This document shows, piece after piece, positions 8,048 to 17,860 of a stretch of 64,000 nucleotides of DNA. The DNA comes from Brettanomyces bruxellensis (lineage: Eukaryota; Ascomycota; Pichiomycetes; Pichiales; Pichiaceae). Made by a program: the position numbers and the translations under genes. Below the pieces are notes generated by a model. The model made no database searches. It worked only from the letters and a program-made list of their open reading frames with translations, and was not told the DNA's origin. The stretch lies in contig NC_054685.1 of NCBI RefSeq assembly GCF_011074885.1, positions 744,001 to 808,000 of the forward strand, in the 5' to 3' direction. Each line of letters starts with the position of its first letter. Positions within the stretch are counted from its first letter, which is position 1.

Positions 8048-10207
8048 CTATTTCATCTCCTGTTGAACCATTTTGAAGCGCTCGTCCCTATAAATGCTGG
8101 TAATCGAGTCAGCAAAAATTTTCAACTGCTCTGTCTGGCGGTACTTGCACAAAGTTCCTATACCAACTAACAGCCTATACGAAGATTCTTCATCATCTAA
8201 AAGTAACGAGGTATACTCGTCGTATATTTCCACGCTTTTCTGATACAATGGCCCAAAAGAGAATTTGTTTATCAAGACCGAAAAGTCAAGAAGAAGGGTT
8301 GCAACAGCAACCGAAAGTGGTCTCTTCTGCTTATTTGAGGTCTTTTCATTCTGAACAGTGGCCGACAACTTTGAGGTAAAAATCACATCCAAGATGTTTG
8401 GATCCATAAGCGTCTGCTCTCCCCATTTTGAAGCCGAAAAGATGTTACATAGGATACGTACGCACATCATAATCACGGCCGGTTGTTCGCTCTCCAATCC
8501 CTTTCTTATTGGTGTAAATATATCCCCAAACGGGTTTATTTCAGCAATGGCAACCCGCAAAAGATCATAACCGACAAGATTGGTGTTTGTCTTCCAGTTA
8601 AGAATTATCTGAAAGGCTATCTTCCCTAATTTATCGTAATCCTCTCCATCTAGAGCCATTTCCATCTCTCTTGGGTCGATTCTGTTTTCCTCCGTCTGGT
8701 CGGTATTAAGCTTTTTAAATCCCTTCATAATCTGTGCAACATTTACCTTTTTGAATGTTAAGTAATTCTGTTGTGGGAGAATCGATGATCCACCCGGCAC
8801 TTTTTCCTGGTAAGCATCTTTGACATGTGGCCGGGTTGCAGATGCATTACTCTCACCTATTGTAGCTCCCCGTGCATTTTTCATGATGAAGTCTACTATC
8901 TGTTGAAGGTAAGAGTAAGGAAGATTATTGTCTGCGAGAAATTTGTCTGCGACTTCATACGGGTTATCTGAAACGTTAAATGGAAGCTTTAGAGGGGGTT
9001 TTCCATCCTCCACATCAATATCAAACACGTAATCGTAGGACAAACCATTGTACATGATTTTACGATCTGATCCTGACGATGTGACCATCTTTCCCACTTT
9101 AATCCATTTATTCTCATCCCATCGGTAAAGAACAACTACCAAGCTTTCATCCTTGACGATCTTCAACTCTCCTTCAGTCTTTCCATTCACCTTCAATGCA
9201 TTAACGCCACAAAGCTTTTCCATGTTAACATTTCCAAGAAGATCTTCACCTACACCCGATTCAGCCACCTCTTTCTTGAAAGAAGAAATAATCTCCTTTG
9301 ACGCTTTTCTTTCTGCAGACCTCGAGAAGACCCGAATCTTTGAATCGCTGGATCCAGCAACGATATCACCGTTTGGAAGGGAAGTGACATCCCAAACCGA
9401 AACACACGGAACAGTTATCGTTTGAATGCATCTTCCAGATCTCCAAACACGAATAGTTCTATCCTCACCACAACTGACAATATCACCATCAGGTAGGCAG
9501 CAAATAGAATAGACGAAACTCTCGTGTCCCGAAAGCACACTTTTGAGTTCGTAAGTTTTGCCGTCCCATATTTTAACTGTGCTATCATTAGAACACGAAG
9601 CAATACCACCGTTTGGTAAAACCAACACATCACGTACAACATCTTTATGAGCAATAATAGTTTTGACAAGTCGTGATTTTTCCCAAATTCTGATGGTTTT
9701 GTCTGCACCACAGGTCACAAATGTATCCTTTCCGGGTAAAAAGCTTGCTCCCCATACTGGGCCTTTGTGTCCTTTCAAATTATATATCACGTCTCCAATT
9801 TTCGTCCAAACTTTTGCTGTTCCATCCCATGATGTACTCAAAATGTATCTATCCTTGCACTGAAGAGAGCTGACATTAGCAGTGTGACCCACCAAGCAAT
9901 ATGAAGTGTTTCCTTCATTGATTGTAGAATATGGCGACGTTAGATTAATGAGATTGTCATTTCCACCACTTGCAATGAGCCGTTGTTGCCCGTCATCATA
10001 AATTGCCAAGCAATTAATAAACCTTTCGGCTTTGAAATTCATTACACAGTCATCAAAGTTGGGTGTCCTTTGCTTCGAATCATTCCTCCAAATTTTGACT
10101 GTGCTGTCTCTTGATCCACTTACTATTTCATTATTTGAAAGTGACGCTACACATCTCACGTCATCTTCATGGCCTGACAACGTTGTAGACAATTCAAAAC
10201 GTGACAT
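8048..10207 (-). CDS. DOA1: Cdc48-associated ubiquitin-binding WD-repeat protein Doa1/Ufd3
   Basis: The 719-residue product matches the length of yeast Doa1 (715 aa) and its architecture. Residues 1-300 form a seven-bladed WD40 propeller (repeated SGHEDDVRCVA, VKIW, IRVW units) that binds ubiquitin. A PFU domain (about 340-440) and a PUL domain (about 460-715) of Armadillo-like helices, which binds Cdc48/p97, follow. It acts in ubiquitin-fusion degradation, ubiquitin homeostasis, ribophagy and mitochondria-associated degradation. The start is the only ATG consistent with the first WD blade. Confidence 0.96.
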   Translation of the reverse strand: MSRFELSTTLSGHEDDVRCVASLSNNEIVSGSRDSTVKIWRNDSKQRTPNFDDCVMNFKAERFINCLAIYDDGQQRLIASGGNDNLINLTSPYSTINEGNTSYCLVGHTANVSSLQCKDRYILSTSWDGTAKVWTKIGDVIYNLKGHKGPVWGASFLPGKDTFVTCGADKTIRIWEKSRLVKTIIAHKDVVRDVLVLPNGGIASCSNDSTVKIWDGKTYELKSVLSGHESFVYSICCLPDGDIVSCGEDRTIRVWRSGRCIQTITVPCVSVWDVTSLPNGDIVAGSSDSKIRVFSRSAERKASKEIISSFKKEVAESGVGEDLLGNVNMEKLCGVNALKVNGKTEGELKIVKDESLVVVLYRWDENKWIKVGKMVTSSGSDRKIMYNGLSYDYVFDIDVEDGKPPLKLPFNVSDNPYEVADKFLADNNLPYSYLQQIVDFIMKNARGATIGESNASATRPHVKDAYQEKVPGGSSILPQQNYLTFKKVNVAQIMKGFKKLNTDQTEENRIDPREMEMALDGEDYDKLGKIAFQIILNWKTNTNLVGYDLLRVAIAEINPFGDIFTPIRKGLESEQPAVIMMCVRILCNIFSASKWGEQTLMDPNILDVIFTSKLSATVQNEKTSNKQKRPLSVAVATLLLDFSVLINKFSFGPLYQKSVEIYDEYTSLLLDDEESSYRLLVGIGTLCKYRQTEQLKIFADSITSIYRDERFKMVQQEMK

Positions 10208-13200
10208 TATTGTTATCAGCCCAAGCTTATTCTGCAGTTGAGCTTTTTGACCAATAATTTATATTTAAATAAGAAGACCGCAAAATGAACTGCTGGCAGA
10301 AGTGCGTCAATGTGCATCCTATATCCTCTATTCGATAACCAGGGAAAAAATCGCAATTTCAGATTAGGGGTGGTAGTGTCGGATTGCGCGGATTTTAGAA
10401 ATTCGAAAAAGGGTACAATTTCTAAGAATTGATGCGACACAGTGAATCCCAGTTGTGAAAGGGGATATCTGAATTTTGCTAAAAACTATACTACGTAATT
10501 AACTCTTTTTCTTGTAACAATCCATGAGAGAGAACCAATATATTTTAATTTGAACTGATTGTACCATAAGTTGGCAATATAGTTCAGATTTGATACCACC
10601 ATTGATTATTCGTATCTCTGATATCTGTAACTTCACGAACCAGGAACCGGCATTCAGCCAGGTCGACATACCATCCTTACACAAATTAACTAGCTTCAGA
10701 TGAATCTTGGGTACCATTCGCTAAAAGGACTACTTACCGTGTTCCTGTAAATACTTTCACTCTGAGACAGATGTAACATTTATACTTTCTTCTTAAATGT
10801 GTTGCCTCCATATATCTCAAAATGAGCCACTATTCTATCGCTATGCCTTGTAATTCTTCAAAAACTTATAGCATGATAAGCTCTGGGATACAACATTTAC
10901 ATGATACCTATTTCTAATAAATTCCAACACAGATCAACATAGTAAGTACAACTAGGCCTAAACTTTCGATCTAATGTTTAAATAAATGTTTTTCTTTCTG
11001 TACCAGTGTTCAACTAAACTTCACTAAATATAGAAACTTATTTATTTACCAATGTTACAACTCGGGGTAGATAGAATTCACTACTTCTATGAGTCGCTAA
11101 AAAAAGAAACAAGCAATAACAAAATTATATGGGCTTTCTCATATTCGAAGAGGTACATCATTTGAAGTTTTCGTTGTTCATGCAAACAATACGAAACCAC
11201 TAATTCGAAGACAGTACAAAATGTGTGCCTAAAATGCAAGAGATCTGGAGAAGAGAGGTTGCAGCAAAGAAAAATCTTGCTAGATCTGCTTCTTTGAACA
11301 AACCCGAGTTCTAATGATTATTCAAAGACATTCATCAGTTTAAGAATAAAAAAATATAATAAGTCATCAAAAAGAGTTCATCTTTTGTGCTTGAAGTAAA
11401 TAAATGTCAACGGTGCTAAATTTAGTACGGTAGGATCGATAGGTGAACCTAAATATAGGTACAAGCAGAATTTTTTTAAACTTCCACCCAACTTTTTCCC
11501 AAATATTTTTACTGTAGCATGCAACGAATTCCTTTGAACCCCAGAGTGAAGTGCCAAGTGAAACATTAAGGATAAAAATGCAAAAATAGAATGTAAAGAA
11601 ATAGGGTTCTCGCAAACTCAGACTTTCTGAAAAATTCGTGGTCATGGTATTTGATACTTGAGAATAATAATAGTCTTGTGATTTTCAGTTGGGAGCGCTT
11701 TGTGCACCCCAAGAAGGACCTAAATGTTAACATGGGAATTACGGATGCCTCTAATTTCCCTTTTTTATTTACTAACTGCAAAATTTTGAACAGCAATAGT
11801 ATAGCACAAAATTGCTAGGGTACTTGAAAGAAATTATCACGAGCAATCTGATAATTTAAATGGGGTTCTATTTGTGTGGTTTCTCCGCTTGTAATCTTCT
11901 ACAGTCTGACGCAGGTAATTTGACTTCTACAGTACAGCTCTGAATAATTTAGATCGTTGTAAACAATTATGATATCTTCTGTCAATTAACTGTTATGTAT
12001 AAAAATTAACATTTTGGGACCAGGAGGTAAAATGTAAATAACGCGAACTGTGATCAAGAGAAGCAAAATACAATTAGTTAACAGAATCGAAAATGTTTCG
12101 TGAATTTTTTTTTTTTTTCTTCATGCAGCTTTCAATATTTTGCGTCCCGTGCGTTTTCGGCCTGCAAATCTGTCTTGGCATTTATTTAAGGAGCAAGAAA
12201 AAAAAAGTGTAGACGTAACCGATCGAAAACACAGTTTCCTAAACGAAAAAAAATCTAGAGCATCAACGTCGTTTGTGTGTTGTGATGGAACGTAAATCTT
12301 GCATTTTCAAAGTTCTTGAAACACGTGTGAATGTAATGCAGAAACTGAACGCATGAAAAAGGAATATTGGATACAGCTGCGTTTCACAGGGGATTGAAAA
12401 AGCCAAAATAAACAAGTCTATTGGATTAGTCGAAGCCAGCGACGTGTAACAATCGTAACAGTTGGGGAAAAAATGTAGGAGATTCTTCTCTAAAGGAGGC
12501 GAGCTGAGAAAAATTCCTCATTCGCGAAACGGTAATTCTATCTGCGAGCTTCGGGTAAAAAAAAAAGTATTGTCAGCTAACAGAGGGAAGAATAACGCAT
12601 AAAAAATACCACGGAAGGCATGCGAGAATTTACAATAGGATCAGTCAAACGTACAATGTTGAGATTGCAAACCAGACCACGGGAGTTCGCAATACCAATG
12701 TTTACTGGTTGTCCTTCTTTATGCTACTCTTAAATTTTGAACTTGCCCGACAGGCCAGCCAAAAGTTTACACTGCCTTAAGCCGGCCATTTTTGTGTCAT
12801 ATGTGCATTTTAGGGAGGGTAGTGGCATAACCAGACTGACCGAGAAAGCTACCGCCGGCCACCAGTTTCCCTCGAAAGGAATGGGGTATTATTATGATGT
12901 AACGGTAAAAAATGCCATATACTCCAAATTGAGAGTCCATCGTACCAATTACTTGCCAAGTTGAGCAAATCGTGTGCGTGCGCTAGCAAAATTATAGAGA
13001 AACGCTTTTGGAGGACAGAATTATGAGAAGAAACCCTATTAATGCTATTCATAGTAGTGATTTTAATGGTAATTTAAAGTTTTTCTTTCACTTCGTTGAC
13101 CCCTGTAGACAAAGGGGAAAAAAAATTTAGAACAGAAATAGAACGCCGATATATTTTTTTTTTGCAAAAGTTCCTTCCTACTATTTCAATTTCTTAGCGA

Positions 13201-13699
13201 GCGCGCATTTTTTTTTTTTTTATCATTATTCTTTTTTTGGAAGCACTGAATGCCAGCCACCTCGAGGAATAAGCATACTCAACCATGTGTACCAATGATC
13301 TATCATTATTCTAATAATATGTCCCATGAGGCGTCTAATTATAGCACACGAGAAACCGTGGTTTGAGAAGTTTTTATTCATTGGCAGTGCGCCCACCTCT
13401 GTTTCTCTCCCCAACGGAACTCTGACCATTGATCTGCATGATTTTTTTTCCCGAATCGGGAAATTTCTGGCTGGTTCTATGATATCATTTGGAAATGATA
13501 CAGTTGAACTTTTCGCCGATCCAACAGGTTGTTTCACTTTAGCACCGATATTTAAAGGTGCCGATATCCACTCCCACATCAGAAACTAAGTAGCTGTATT
13601 GTAAACTTTTTCTTCTGCTCAGGTATCGTAATCGCTTAGATCAACAGTGTTCACGCTTAATAGACAGACATCGCTATTTGAACTACTAGTACATTCACA
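10208..13699. other. 3.5-kb gene-free, mostly AT-rich tract between divergent DOA1 and SED1-like genes
   Basis: No open frame in this tract has a recognisable domain. It is AT-rich with T-runs near 12110, 13150 and 13208, and a CACGTG E-box at 12321-12326. A more GC-rich patch at about 12720-12880 contains two GCCGGCC palindromes. Another patch at 13320-13590 is open on both strands but shows no family I can name. It probably includes a long upstream control region for the wall-protein gene. A replication origin or centromere cannot be judged from sequence alone. Confidence 0.5.
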
Positions 13700-14788
13700 A
13701 TGAAGTTCGCATCTGCAATTCTTTCTGCCCCAGTTTTGGCCTCTGTTGCCTCTGCTGCCGCATTCTCTCAGTACACCAACTCTACCGCCTCTTCAGCCGA
13801 GGATATCGCCACTACTGTGGTCACTATCACTTCTTGTGCTGATAACAAGTGTTCTGAGACTGCTGTTACCACTGGTCTTACCACTGCTACCACAAACGTC
13901 GGTGGCACTGAGACCATCTACACTACCTACTGTCCTTTGACTGCTGCTGAGGCTGCTGAGGCTGCTGAATCTGCCGCAGCCACCACCTCTGCACCAGTTT
14001 CTGAGCAGGCAGTTACTACTTTGGTCACGGTCACGTGTCACGAGCAGACCTGCGAGTCTTCCACCGTTACCACGGGACTTACCTCATACACCACCACTGT
14101 TGGTGGTACCGAGACCATCTACACGACTTACTGCCCATTGACTGCAGCTGAGTCTACCGAAGCATCTTCTAGTGCTTCTCCTTCTAGTGCAGTTCCTTCT
14201 AGTGTTGCTCCAGAGGTCACCTCTTCGTCAAAATCTGCTGCCGCTGCTGATACTACTGCTCCAGCTGAGTCTGCCATCACTACTGTTGTCACTGTCACCT
14301 GCCACGAGAGCAAGTGCGAGTCATCCACAGTTACCACCGGCCTCACTTCATACACCACTACTATTGGTGGCACCGAAACTGTCTACACCACTTACTGCCC
14401 ATTGACCGCCGAGACTTCAACTAGTGCTCCTGCCGAGACCACCGAATCTTCCTCGAGTGCTCCTGCTGAAACTACTGAGGCTTCATCAAGCGCTCCTGCT
14501 GAAACCAGCAAGTCTTCATCCGAAGCTGCAGTCGAGACTTCTCAGGCTGAGTCTGCCATCACCACTCTCGTCACTGTCACATGCCACGAGAGCAAGTGTG
14601 AGACTTCAACCATCACATCTGCTGCTCCAGTTTCTACCACTTCATCCGGTTCGGTTGCACCTGTCGAAACTTCTTCCACTTCTTCTGCAGCTCCAGAGGT
14701 CTCAACCTTCTCTAACGCTGCTCCAGTCGAAAAATCGGCCGGCTTCCTCGCAGGTGGTGCTCTCTTTGTTGCTGCCCTTCTTTTGTAA
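13700..14788 (+). CDS. GPI-anchored Ser/Thr-rich cell wall mannoprotein, Sed1-like
   Basis: The 362-residue product has a signal peptide (MKFASAILSAPVLASVASAAA), an NST sequon directly after it, and a long Ser/Thr/Ala-rich body. It ends in a hydrophobic tail (SAGFLAGGALFVAALLL) typical of GPI attachment. Three full modules (DNA 13808-13950, 14009-14155, 14273-14410) and one truncated module (14555-14618) carry the pattern VTVTCHE..C....TVTTGLTS, then ETIYTTYCPLTA. Paired cysteines and YTTYCP motifs are shared with Sed1 and related wall proteins, which protect the wall in stationary phase and stress. Linkers contain SSAPAETTE-type repeats. The exact ortholog is uncertain because such proteins evolve by repeat shuffling. 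Confidence 0.85.
   Translation: MKFASAILSAPVLASVASAAAFSQYTNSTASSAEDIATTVVTITSCADNKCSETAVTTGLTTATTNVGGTETIYTTYCPLTAAEAAEAAESAAATTSAPVSEQAVTTLVTVTCHEQTCESSTVTTGLTSYTTTVGGTETIYTTYCPLTAAESTEASSSASPSSAVPSSVAPEVTSSSKSAAAADTTAPAESAITTVVTVTCHESKCESSTVTTGLTSYTTTIGGTETVYTTYCPLTAETSTSAPAETTESSSSAPAETTEASSSAPAETSKSSSEAAVETSQAESAITTLVTVTCHESKCETSTITSAAPVSTTSSGSVAPVETSSTSSAAPEVSTFSNAAPVEKSAGFLAGGALFVAALLL
13808..14618 (+). repeat. Intragenic ~140-bp repeat modules of the wall-protein gene
   Basis: There are three complete diverged copies and a fourth cut off before the YTTYCPL motif. They are separated by Ser/Thr/Ala linkers that carry shorter repeats. Copies 2 and 3 are the most alike, which suggests recent duplication or gene conversion. 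Confidence 0.8.
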
Positions 14789-15853
14789 GCTCTCTGAAGA
14801 GTGATCTCGTTCCTTCTCCAGGGATTTTACATTTACGCTTCTTCCTGCTTTATTGGATCAGGCGAGGTGGTTAGGTTTCCACTTAGGATACGGCAGTGGG
14901 GACCCTGACTTTGTTGCATCCGGTTTCTGCATATGCTCAGCTTCTTCGCTGGACTGTGACTGTCTATCTGACTTTTAGACGGTTTCTTCTTTTTTTCAAT
15001 TATCATTTTCCCTCTAGCATTTAATTATCTGCATTATTTCTTTCAGCATGTATAGCTTTCGGTAAGAAATATTCAATTAATATCGAATCTTGCGTCGAGA
15101 GTCTGTTCTCTGTAGCTTTCGTTTCTACTACTTTTCTCTTATTCTCGTTTGTTTCTTGCTTGTGCTAACACTTCAAGGGGCTCAATGTAGCTTGTCATTG
15201 CTCATTCTTTCTCTGCTTTAAAAATATATATACATCCGTACACAAAAAGAAATGGATAAGGAATCTCTGTCTTTATCCGATTCCGCGATCTTGGCCATTA
15301 GTGCTACTAGATTTATGGCCACTTATATCTGCATCGCTATAATCAAAATCACCCATATGATAATCTGTAATCATTTGTGGCCCTAATATCTTCCTATTCA
15401 CATCGCCAGCTTGGGAAGCTTGCTCAAATGCTAAGGTAAATATATTATACCGTTTAAAGCCGATCGTGCGATTGTGATCGATGTCGAACAATCTAGAATG
15501 TAGAGATAAGATCGTGCAAACGGAAAAAAATATGGATGGGCTCAAGGCCCGAATTCCGGATAACGAAAAACATGCAAATCCATCACTCGATTTTGTTATC
15601 CTGGGGAGAAAAAAACAATAATAATGATAATAGCAGATATCCAATTTCCTCCTCTTTTGCTCTCTCACTTTCTCCCTGATTCAGGCATGCTTTTTCCCAA
15701 TTTTTTTTTTTTTCGTTTGTTTGTTTGTTGTTGACCGCTTAACTCCGCAACTCTTTTCTGCATGATTCCCTGAGATTACGGAATAAAGCCATTTCCTCCC
15801 CCACAATTTCCCTGTCACCCAGCTTATCCATCCTAATTAATTAATCACACTGC
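14789..15853. other. Intergenic region between wall-protein gene and TES1
   Basis: T-rich 3' flank, then a stretch open on the minus strand at 15273-15668 that I do not accept as a gene. A pyrimidine-rich tract at about 15640-15730 includes a T-run after 15700. No RNA gene was recognised. Confidence 0.5.
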
Positions 15854-17371
15854 ATGTGGCATCTCTGCACTGCCGTACTTTTTCGATCCACTTATAAAAG
15901 GAGCATGATTTGCCTTTCTGATATCAGCGGGCAATTAGGGCCGCAATTGAGTGCATCGGCTTGCTCTCTACCCTTTTATCGTGCGATTTCCACCCTAATG
16001 GCAAAATCCCACCCTTTTATTGATCAATCATCTAACTTATTCAACTCTCCCATTACCACATCCAGTCTTTCTCTCAATTCATCTAGATCATCTTCTTCTC
16101 TTTGTTCAACCACTTCTTCTACCAAAGATGCTCCTCAAGTATCCTTGCTGACGGCAGCCCCCTTTTCCACAAAGGCTTCACAATATATTCCTATTTCTCT
16201 TAATGCAAACCATTTGGAGTCTTCTAAAAATGGCATTCTTCAGTGCCAGAACAGTGATACCAGAAAGATGAGCGCTTCATCAGCCACTACCACTGATGAT
16301 GAGTTTCTTGTTGAAAAGACTTACTCTGATTCATCCAGAACGTCGATTTCATCGGATGATGAGACACTTCCGTTCAAAGGATCTCCTTATTTTGGAAGTT
16401 TTGATGATGTCTCATCTCTTGAAAAGTTGCTCGCTTTGAAACGCATCGATAAGCATACTTTTGTCAACTGCTCAGAGCTCTTTATTCCATACAGAGGGCG
16501 TGGATTATTTGGAGGAACAATGGCCTCCCAAGCTATATTGGCTGCTCTTCTGTTCTCAAATACAGTTGAGAAGAAATGGAAGCCTATCTCTATACACTGC
16601 CACTTTCTCTATGCTGCACAGCCCCAGCCACAGTTATTCTACAAAGTGGCAAGTCTCAAAGATGGAAAAAACTACAGGACGCTTTCAGTGGATCTTTTTC
16701 AAAATGACAAGCTCATATTTAGGGCTACTTGTTCTTTGCAGGCGTACGAGCTGAGTGGTTCTGCATCAAAGTTGAATGGCCAATTGAGCCATCACAAAAA
16801 AGGCCCTGTTGTGGGTAAAGATATTGATCCACCAGAAAAGATGTTCTCTCAAAAAGAAGCATTTTCCGCATGGTCTAAGGTCGCATACAAGCATAAGCAT
16901 CTAGGATACCTAAAGGATGCTTTGGCAGCAGTTACTGCAAGCTATTCGAGGGAGCCTTGTGTATGGAAATTACCTTTGGACATGTTTGACCTAAATAAGG
17001 TGTCTGAATCCGAAAAGAGCATAATTCCTAGTGAGCGAACTCTTCGTTATTGGGTTAAAACCAAAGAGCCACTAGCAGATGCTCACGTCTTTTCATGGGT
17101 GGCTTTAGCTTATGTGTCTGATTATTTCTTTCTCAGTACCAACATGCGGCTTAACATGAGAGAGATGTTTACGACCAAGTTTTCCGTCTCCTTGGATCAC
17201 ACAATTTACTTTAACACTGAAACTGATGTCTCGGACTGGTTCAACTACAATGTGAAAAGTCTGAAATCAGGCGAGAACCGTACAATAATGGCTGGAGAAA
17301 TGTTTGACAGAGCTGGAAATCTTCTTGCAACTACATACCAGGAGGGCCTCTCTGTTATTTTTACCGACTGA
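15854..17371 (+). CDS. TES1: Acyl-CoA thioesterase II (Tes1 family) with long N-terminal extension
   Basis: The frame gives 505 residues from the first ATG. The ATG at 16268 (MSASSATTTDDE) would give 367, close to yeast Tes1 (349). The double hot-dog domain begins near residue 180. Landmarks are YRGRGLFGGTMASQAI, the SVSLDHTIYFN segment with the family's conserved Asp, and NRTIMAGEMFDRAGNLLATTYQEGL with the Thr/Gln active-site region. It hydrolyses acyl-CoA to free fatty acid and CoA, usually in peroxisomes during beta-oxidation. The C-terminus is FTD, not a PTS1 tripeptide. The extra 138 residues are serine-rich and start with a presequence-like segment, so mitochondrial targeting or alternative starts should be considered. 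Confidence 0.88.
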   Translation: MWHLCTAVLFRSTYKRSMICLSDISGQLGPQLSASACSLPFYRAISTLMAKSHPFIDQSSNLFNSPITTSSLSLNSSRSSSSLCSTTSSTKDAPQVSLLTAAPFSTKASQYIPISLNANHLESSKNGILQCQNSDTRKMSASSATTTDDEFLVEKTYSDSSRTSISSDDETLPFKGSPYFGSFDDVSSLEKLLALKRIDKHTFVNCSELFIPYRGRGLFGGTMASQAILAALLFSNTVEKKWKPISIHCHFLYAAQPQPQLFYKVASLKDGKNYRTLSVDLFQNDKLIFRATCSLQAYELSGSASKLNGQLSHHKKGPVVGKDIDPPEKMFSQKEAFSAWSKVAYKHKHLGYLKDALAAVTASYSREPCVWKLPLDMFDLNKVSESEKSIIPSERTLRYWVKTKEPLADAHVFSWVALAYVSDYFFLSTNMRLNMREMFTTKFSVSLDHTIYFNTETDVSDWFNYNVKSLKSGENRTIMAGEMFDRAGNLLATTYQEGLSVIFTD

Positions 17372-17860
17372 GCGCTATTATTGTCATATTCATATATGAT
17401 GTTCGTATTTCTTTCACTTATTATATCAGGTATATTATGTTCTATGTATTTTAAATTGGTTAATGGGCAAGTCTGAGGTTTTAGATATATCTTTAAGCAT
17501 GTATATATATATATATGTAATATTTCTTCGTTCAAATAAAGTATATATAAAACCAAATAATACGATGCCGAGCTGTAATAAGCATGCGGTATATGAAATG
17601 AGTATTATTCATATTTTAGCAAATCATAGCCTGTGAAAAAGAAGAAAATGCAATTTAATGATGTGCAAGGCATAGCAAAGTTTAAAAAAGTGACTTGGTG
17701 TTGGGCTTACAGGCAATCTGTTTTCATACTTTTTCAACTAATTTCAAGCACTACACATTAAGCATTCATTAGAGTTTGCCGGTGTATAAATGGAGTATAT
17801 ATTTATGAATATAGAAGTAGGCTCAGTTGCGTGCTGCTCCACCAATTCTATAAATTCACC
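17372..17860. other. Convergent 3' region TES1/RQC1
   Basis: AT-rich, with an alternating TA stretch near 17500-17518 followed by AAATAAAG. It probably holds both 3' ends. No gene was seen. Confidence 0.6.

Noticed and set aside
10499..10717. 72-codon minus-strand frame in the long gene-free tract
   Set aside because: No similarity recognised and no neighbouring exon. Length is compatible with chance.
13226..13589. Overlapping open frames on both strands just before the wall-protein gene
   Set aside because: Considered as a decayed copia-type protease or other coding relic, but no diagnostic motif is present. Simultaneous openness on both strands suggests base composition rather than selection.
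15273..15668. 131-codon minus-strand frame between the wall-protein gene and TES1
   Set aside because: The composition of the first two thirds is not protein-like and there is no family similarity. The last 50 residues look slightly coding (DFDYSDADIS), but I found no exon to join them to.
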